Assembly: GCF_902506325.1 (NCBI RefSeq)
Contig: NZ_LR732328.1
Span: forward strand, 623,882-687,881
Source of the DNA: Limnobacter sp. 130
Lineage (GTDB): Bacteria > Pseudomonadota > Gammaproteobacteria > Burkholderiales > Burkholderiaceae_B
DNA: 64,000 nt
Direction of reading: 5' to 3'
The notes under the pieces are model-generated. The model worked only from the letters and a program-made list of their open reading frames with translations, ran no database searches and was not told where the DNA came from. Shown here piece by piece: positions 57,373 to 64,000 of the stretch (position 1 is the first letter of the stretch; the number at the start of each line of letters is the position of its first letter). The position numbers and the translations under genes were made by a program.

Positions 57373-59286
57373 GTGGTTGAGCAAGTGAAGTATCAGTCCA
57401 ACGGGACTTACCAGAATTTATATGACGAATCTATCCGCAATCCAAAGGGTTTTTGGGCCAGACAGGCTGATTTGATTCATTGGCAAAAGCCTTTCGAGAA
57501 GGTGCTTGACGACAGCAAACCCCCGTTTGCAACGTGGTATGTGGGTGGTGAAACAAACCTGTGCTATAACGCCGTGGATCGACATTTGGATCAGTTGGGT
57601 GACAAGCCAGCCTTGATTTATGTGTCGACCGAAGTTGATCAGGAAAAGGTTTACACCTTTCGCCAATTGCACCAAGAGGTGCAAATAGCCGCTGCAATGC
57701 TTCAAAAAATGGGCGTGAAAAAAGGTGATCGGGTTTTGATTTACATGCCGATGATTCCCGAAGCCACATTTGTCATGTTGGCCTGTGCGCGAATCGGTGC
57801 GATTCACTCAGTGGTGTTTGGCGGTTTTGCGTCGCACAGCCTGGCCTCAAGAATTGAAGATGCAAAGCCAAAGGTGATTGTGTCGGCGGACGCGGGTTCC
57901 AGGGCAGGTAAGGCGGTGGCTTACAAGCCTTTGCTGGACGAAGCGATTGAACGCTCAAGCTTTAAACCTGGCAATGTGCTCATGGTGAACCGTGGTTTGG
58001 TGCCCTTTAACTCGATTGAAGGGCGCGATCAGGATTATGCAACACTGCGCAAGGAACTGGCGACAGCCAAAGTGCCGGTTACATGGCTTGCGGCCACTGA
58101 CACCAGTTACATTTTGTACACCAGCGGAACCACCGGAAAGCCCAAAGGCGTGCAGCGCGACGTGGGTGGATATGCCGTGGCATTGGCTGCGTCCATGAAA
58201 TACATTTTCATGGGTGAAAAAGGAAAAACATTCTTTGCAACCAGCGACATCGGCTGGGTGGTGGGGCACAGCTACATTATCTACGGCCCGTTGATTGCGG
58301 GCATGGCCACTGTGATGTACGAGGGTTTGCCCATTCGGCCAGACGCCGGCATTTGGTGGAAGATAGTTCAAGACCACAAAGTGTCGGTGTTGTTCTCTGC
58401 GCCCACAGCCGTGCGAGTACTGAAAAAACAAGACCCTACTCACTTGAGCAAATACGATTTGAGTTCGCTAAAAGCATTGTTCCTTGCAGGCGAGCCTTTG
58501 GATGAAACCACGTCGGACTGGATTTCCGGTGCAATTGGCAAGCCAATTGTGGACAACTATTGGCAAACTGAAACCGGCTGGCCCATTTTGGCCGTTCAGC
58601 GTGGTGTTGAGGAAATGCCGGGCAAACTGGGTAGCCCAGGCGTGCCAGTGTTTGGTTTTAATGTGAATGTGTTGAACGAGGACACCGCGCAGCCCTGCAA
58701 GGCCAATGAAAAAGGTGTGGTTGCCATTGAGGGGCCTTTGCCACCGGGTTGCATGCAAACCGTGTGGGGCGATGACGAACGCTTTGTAAAAACTTATTGG
58801 TCGAGCTTCAAAACCCGGCAGGTGTATTCCACATTCGATTGGGGTATTCGTGATGAAGATGGATACTTTTTTATCCTTGGACGCACCGACGATGTGATCA
58901 ACGTGGCGGGCCACCGCTTGGGCACACGCGAAATTGAAGAGAGTATTTCTTCTCACCCTGCCGTGGCCGAGGTGGCTGTGGTGGGCGTGGCCGATCAGGT
59001 GAAAGGACAGGTTGCAGTGGCGTTTGCCATTTTGAAGGCGGCCGATGAACTGGATGCTGCCAAAGCAAAAGCGCTGGAATCGGAAATCATGAAAGTGGTA
59101 GACGGCCAGTTGGGTGCTGTGGCTCGACCCGCACGCGTTTACTTTGTGAATGTGTTGCCAAAAACCCGATCAGGCAAGCTGTTGCGCAGGTCCATTCAGG
59201 CGGTGTGTGAAGGCCGTGATCCGGGCGATATGACCACCATTGAAGACCCCACTGCTTTGGACCAGATCAAGGCGTCCATGAAATAA
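57373..59286 (+). CDS. prpE: Propionate-CoA ligase (AMP-forming)
   Basis: A 637-residue ANL-family acyl-CoA synthetase. The N-terminus (YQNLYDESIRNPKGFWARQA) and VDRHLDQLGDKPALIYVS differ from Acs and fit the PrpE group; the AMP site is [17 protein letters not shown] and the adenylate motif is DNYWQTETGWPI. The C-terminal domain has GRTDDVINVAGHRLGT and the catalytic Lys in PKTRSGKLLRRSI. It activates propionate. No other prp genes are nearby. It starts with GTG 57373, with GAGGAG about 10 nt upstream. It is convergent with fumarase; a hairpin (CGGGTTC 59301-59307 / GAACCCG 59317-59323, no T-run) separates them. Confidence 0.9.
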   Translation: MVEQVKYQSNGTYQNLYDESIRNPKGFWARQADLIHWQKPFEKVLDDSKPPFATWYVGGETNLCYNAVDRHLDQLGDKPALIYVSTEVDQEKVYTFRQLHQEVQIAAAMLQKMGVKKGDRVLIYMPMIPEATFVMLACARIGAIHSVVFGGFASHSLASRIEDAKPKVIVSADAGSRAGKAVAYKPLLDEAIERSSFKPGNVLMVNRGLVPFNSIEGRDQDYATLRKELATAKVPVTWLAATDTSYILYTSGTTGKPKGVQRDVGGYAVALAASMKYIFMGEKGKTFFATSDIGWVVGHSYIIYGPLIAGMATVMYEGLPIRPDAGIWWKIVQDHKVSVLFSAPTAVRVLKKQDPTHLSKYDLSSLKALFLAGEPLDETTSDWISGAIGKPIVDNYWQTETGWPILAVQRGVEEMPGKLGSPGVPVFGFNVNVLNEDTAQPCKANEKGVVAIEGPLPPGCMQTVWGDDERFVKTYWSSFKTRQVYSTFDWGIRDEDGYFFILGRTDDVINVAGHRLGTREIEESISSHPAVAEVAVVGVADQVKGQVAVAFAILKAADELDAAKAKALESEIMKVVDGQLGAVARPARVYFVNVLPKTRSGKLLRRSIQAVCEGRDPGDMTTIEDPTALDQIKASMK

Positions 59287-59384
59287 ACTGACTCAGAAAG
59301 CGGGTTCTGTGTGTTTGAACCCGACCTGTCAGCCCACATTGGCCGCGACGTAAAGCCTGTGTGGACTGACCTTTTTCTTGTTTC

Positions 59385-60905
59385 TTATTCCACGCTGACC
59401 GGAATCTTCCCGATCTTGGCTTGCCACTCTTTGGGGCCTGTGTTGTGCACAGAAATACCGGTGCTGTCTACCGCGACAGTGACTGGCATGTCCTTGATCT
59501 CAAACTCGTAAATGGCTTCCATGCCCAAGTCTTCAAAGCCCACCACTTTTGCATTGGTAATGGCCTTGGACACCAGGTAGGCGGCCCCGCCCACAGCCAT
59601 CAGGTAGGCTGATTTGTTGTCGCGAATTGCTTCAATGGCAACAGGGCCACGCTCGGCCTTGCCGATCATTGCGATCAGGCCCGTTTTCTCCAGCATCATG
59701 CGGGTGAACTTGTCCATGCGGGTGGCGGTGGTGGGGCCTGCAGGGCCCACAGCCTCGTCGCGCACGGGGTCGACTGGGCCCACGTAGTAAATCACGCGGT
59801 TGGTGAAGTCCACGGGCAGCTTTTCGCCTTTTTGCAGCATGTCGGCAATTCGCTTGTGGGCTGCATCGCGGCCAGTCAACATTTTGCCGTTCAACAACAG
59901 GGTTTGACCAGGCTTCCAGCTTGCCACTTCCGCGGGGGTCAGCGTGTCCAGGTTCACACGTTTGCTTTTCTCGGTATCGGCTTTCCAGCTGACCTGCGGC
60001 CAATCGGCCAGGTTGGGCACTTCCAGTTTGGCTGGGCCGTCACCATGCAAATGGAAATGCACGTGGCGTGTGGCCGCACAGTTGGGGATCATTGCGATGG
60101 GCAAAGAAGCAGCGTGAGTGGGGTAGTCCAGAATTTTTACATCGAGCACGGTAGTCAGGCCACCCAAGCCTTGCGCGCCAATGCCCAGAGAGTTTACTTT
60201 GTCGTACAGCTCCAGGCGCAGTTCTTCGATGCGGTTGTTGGGGCCACGTTCAAGCAACTCATGAATATCGCAAGGGGCCATCAGGCTTTCTTTGGCCAGC
60301 AACATTGCCTTCTCGGGCGTACCACCAATACCAATGCCCAAAATACCGGGTGGGCACCAGCCTGCGCCCATGGTGGGCACGGTTTTCAATACCCAGTCCA
60401 CGATGGAATCGGATGGGTTCAACATGACCATTTTTGATTTGTTTTCGGAACCGCCGCCCTTGGCTGCGCAAATGACTTCCACACCATCGCCGGGCACAAT
60501 TTCGTAATGAATGACAGCAGGGGTGTTGTCTTTGGAGTTTTTGCGCGCACCAGCGGGGTCGAGCAGTACCGAGGCGCGCAGCTTGTTATCAGGGTGCAGG
60601 TAGGCACGGCGAACACCTTCGTTGACCATGTCCGTCACACTCATCGTGGACTCCCAACGCACATTCATGCCCACTTTTAAAAACACCACCGAAATGCCGG
60701 TGTCCTGGCAAATTGGGCGCTTGCCCTCGGCACACATGCGGCTGTTGGTCAGGATTTGCGCAATCGCGTCTTTTGCAGCTTCACTTTCCTCGCGCTCGTA
60801 GGCTTTGCCCAAAGCCTGAATGTAGTCGAGCGGGTGGTAGTACGAAATGTACTGGAAGGCATCGGCGATTGAGCTGATGAAGTCTTCTTGCTTGATGGTG
60901 TTCAT
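59385..60905 (-). CDS. fumA: Fumarate hydratase, class I (single-chain)
   Basis: A 506-residue 4Fe-4S fumarase of the FumA/FumB type. The N-terminal alpha domain (MNTIKQEDFISSIADAFQYI to about 290) holds the cluster cysteines in ICQDTGISVVFLKVG and GWCPPGILGIGIGG; the C-terminal beta domain begins near residue 320 with LNLDTLTP-like NLDTLTPAEVASWKPGQTLL, and has YYVGPVDPVRDEAVGPAG. It converts fumarate to malate and is oxygen-sensitive, unlike FumC. I use ATG 60905, which has GGAG 6 nt upstream. The upstream UPF0114 gene is 34 bp away. Confidence 0.93.
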   Translation of the reverse strand: MNTIKQEDFISSIADAFQYISYYHPLDYIQALGKAYEREESEAAKDAIAQILTNSRMCAEGKRPICQDTGISVVFLKVGMNVRWESTMSVTDMVNEGVRRAYLHPDNKLRASVLLDPAGARKNSKDNTPAVIHYEIVPGDGVEVICAAKGGGSENKSKMVMLNPSDSIVDWVLKTVPTMGAGWCPPGILGIGIGGTPEKAMLLAKESLMAPCDIHELLERGPNNRIEELRLELYDKVNSLGIGAQGLGGLTTVLDVKILDYPTHAASLPIAMIPNCAATRHVHFHLHGDGPAKLEVPNLADWPQVSWKADTEKSKRVNLDTLTPAEVASWKPGQTLLLNGKMLTGRDAAHKRIADMLQKGEKLPVDFTNRVIYYVGPVDPVRDEAVGPAGPTTATRMDKFTRMMLEKTGLIAMIGKAERGPVAIEAIRDNKSAYLMAVGGAAYLVSKAITNAKVVGFEDLGMEAIYEFEIKDMPVTVAVDSTGISVHNTGPKEWQAKIGKIPVSVE

Positions 60906-60939
60906 AAACAACTCCTGCTTTCAATGGTGTGCCGTTGGC

Positions 60940-61479
60940 TTATTTTAAATGGCTTTTGGTGGGTACGGATTGGTGCAGCAATTTATCACAGTACGCAATT
61001 GCCACAGCCGAAAGCAAAAAGATGACATGGATGGAAGCCTGCGCAATGATGGTTTTTTCATCGTATTGCTCTGCGTTGATAAACGTTTTCAGCAGGTGAA
61101 TGGACGAAATGCCGATGATGGCCATTGCCAGTTTTACTTTCAATACTGAGGCATTGACATGATCCAGCCACTCGGGTTGGTCAGGATGGTTCTCTAGATG
61201 CATTCGACTGACAAACGTTTCATATCCACCCACAATCACCATAATCAGCAGGTTGGAAATCATGACCACGTCGATCAAACCCAGCACGATCAGCATGATG
61301 CCGGCCTCGGTCAAGGTGTGCTCAATTGCACCGCCTACCAAATGCCACAACTCAATTAAAAAATGATAAACATAAACACCTTGGGCAATGATCAAACCCA
61401 GGTAGAGCGGCAGTTGTAGCCAACGACTCATGAAAATAAGGCGGGCAAGGGCAGGTGGCTTCGGTTTGTATTGTTCCAT
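60940..61479 (-). CDS. UPF0114 (YqhA-type) membrane protein
   Basis: A 179-residue protein with four hydrophobic segments, starting MEQYKPKPPALARLIFMSRW. GLIDVVMISNLLIMVIVGGYETFVSR and VKLAMAIIGISSIHLLKTFI are the UPF0114/YqhA (TIGR00645) signatures. Function is unknown; no enzymatic motif is seen. It precedes fumarase by 34 bp on the same strand and is likely cotranscribed. Its upstream region is shared with the divergent acs. Confidence 0.88.
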   Translation of the reverse strand: MEQYKPKPPALARLIFMSRWLQLPLYLGLIIAQGVYVYHFLIELWHLVGGAIEHTLTEAGIMLIVLGLIDVVMISNLLIMVIVGGYETFVSRMHLENHPDQPEWLDHVNASVLKVKLAMAIIGISSIHLLKTFINAEQYDEKTIIAQASIHVIFLLSAVAIAYCDKLLHQSVPTKSHLK

Positions 61480-61571
61480 TTTGAGACAAGTGTGCAGTGC
61501 AGCAATGGTTGAAGGGATGATGGCGCAAACTATAGCAGAACCAAGCTACACCGATGTAGCCGATACCCAGC

Positions 61572-61587
61572 TGGAATGCAAATTGCT
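61572..61587 (+). promoter_or_regulatory. Sigma-54-type (-24/-12) promoter upstream of acs
   Basis: TGGAATGCAAATTGCT matches the RpoN consensus TGGCACG-N4-TTGCW with 2 mismatches, and has the invariant GG-N10-GC spacing. It points to acs, predicting a start near 61598 and a leader of about 85 nt. A perfect dyad GCTACA-CCGA-TGTAGC lies just upstream at 61545-61560. Confidence 0.45.
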
Positions 61588-61682
61588 GTGGTGCGCCATG
61601 GTGTAAGGTGAGAGTAAGAGCTTTTGCCTATTGTTTATGCAACCTAAATTAATAGAAAATCAAGTAACTCTTGGAGGACAGG

Positions 61683-63665
<1,983 letters not shown>

Positions 63666-63709
63666 TCGGCCCGGCTCTCTCCGTGAACGGGGAATTGTGG
63701 GCTTTCATC

Positions 63710-63744
63710 AAAACCAGTTCCACTTCGGTGGGCTGGTTTTTTTC
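63710..63744 (+). terminator. Terminator of acs with TTCG tetraloop
   Basis: AAACCAG-tt-CCAC, loop TTCG, GTGG-g-CTGGTTT, then a T-run. It lies 45 bp after the acs stop and before the symporter gene, so the symporter may have its own promoter or read-through. Confidence 0.82.
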
Positions 63745-63777
63745 GTTTGAAGGAATCGAGGCGCCAGGAGTGCATTC

Positions 63778-64000
63778 ATGAGTTTTACGCTCAGCCTGAC
63801 CCGGTTTTTCTCAGTGCTTACCTTCGGCTTTTTGGTGTGCATTGCGGGTGCCGCCATCATGGAAGACTATGGAATTGGTCGCCAGTGGATTGGTTACTTT
63901 TTCATCTTCATTACCTTGGGTGCCTATGCGGTCATCGGCTTGCTTAGCCGAACCTCGGACATGCATGAATACTTTGTGGCCTCGCGCACGGTGCCTGCCG
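63778..64000 (+). CDS. Sodium:solute symporter family protein (5' part, runs off the window)
   Basis: The first 74 residues are visible: MSFTLSLTRFFSVLTFGFLV, then a membrane segment, YGIGRQWIGYFFIFITLGAY, and RTSDMHEYFVASRTVPA. The last motif (EYFVASRTVPA) is typical of SSS-family symporters, including the acetate permease branch. An AGGAG box precedes the ATG by 8 nt. Next to acs it is most likely a monocarboxylate/acetate importer, but only the N-terminus is in the window. Confidence 0.82.
   Translation, partial: MSFTLSLTRFFSVLTFGFLVCIAGAAIMEDYGIGRQWIGYFFIFITLGAYAVIGLLSRTSDMHEYFVASRTVPA

Overview
This 64 kb window is chromosomal sequence from a betaproteobacterium, most likely Burkholderiales. 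Gene content, protein character and the moderate base composition fit a Limnobacter-like organism, but the genus is an inference. Evidence for the class is the set of typical betaproteobacterial neighbourhoods: lptE-leuS; xseB-ispA-dxs-folE2; exbB-exbD-lpxK-Trm112-kdsB-adk divergent from xseA-sodB; icd/cold-shock gene/clpS-clpA; ribF-ileS-lspA-coaBC-dut; and fkpB-ispH. Almost all of the window is ordinary, densely packed housekeeping DNA. I see no prophage, IS element, CRISPR array, rRNA or tRNA.

Layout. 1-15.5 kb: an LPS-transport lipoprotein (cut by the window edge), leucyl-tRNA synthetase, UvrD, homoserine kinase, a LOG-family protein whose start codon abuts that of polA, then a Tat-exported dienelactone hydrolase-like protein, a ZIP metal transporter, an EamA permease, a GntR regulator and a Rieske oxygenase. 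15.5-20 kb: isoprenoid precursor genes (xseB-ispA-dxs, 4-bp overlaps), folE2 and a DUF3579 protein. 20-28 kb: rpsT, murJ, the adk/kdsB/lpxK/exbBD envelope operon (with a short Trm112-like gene started by TTG), xseA and sodB. 28-34.7 kb: DUF192 protein, isocitrate dehydrogenase, cold-shock protein, ClpS-ClpA and a diguanylate cyclase. 34.7-44.2 kb: the ribF-to-dut operon, purN, an RsmB-family methyltransferase and a membrane fatty-acid desaturase. 44.2-51.4 kb: a gene-free structured segment, rpmG-rpmB, radC, glyoxalase, fkpB-ispH, a CNNM/CBS protein, trhO and a GST. 51.4-56 kb: a lipid cluster (high-molecular-weight FabG, thiolase, MaoC hydratase) plus a TetR regulator. 56-64 kb: a ferric-iron binding protein, prpE, class I fumarase with a UPF0114 partner, acs and the start of a sodium:solute symporter. 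The last part looks like acetate/propionate uptake and activation feeding the TCA cycle.

The most unusual signals are non-coding. Two diverged copies of a structured element (about 44.30-44.50 kb and 55.19-55.37 kb) each sit between convergent genes. They share an 11-bp bulged hairpin of nearly constant sequence followed by a second hairpin that is kept although its bases differ, the pattern expected when folding is selected. Other candidates are a sigma-54-type promoter before acs, an 18-bp FabR/DesT-like palindrome before the desaturase, perfect dyads before the Rieske gene, icd, clpS, radC and adk, and a short leader ORF with a strong ribosome binding site running into the polA start. All were found by eye and need computational or experimental testing.
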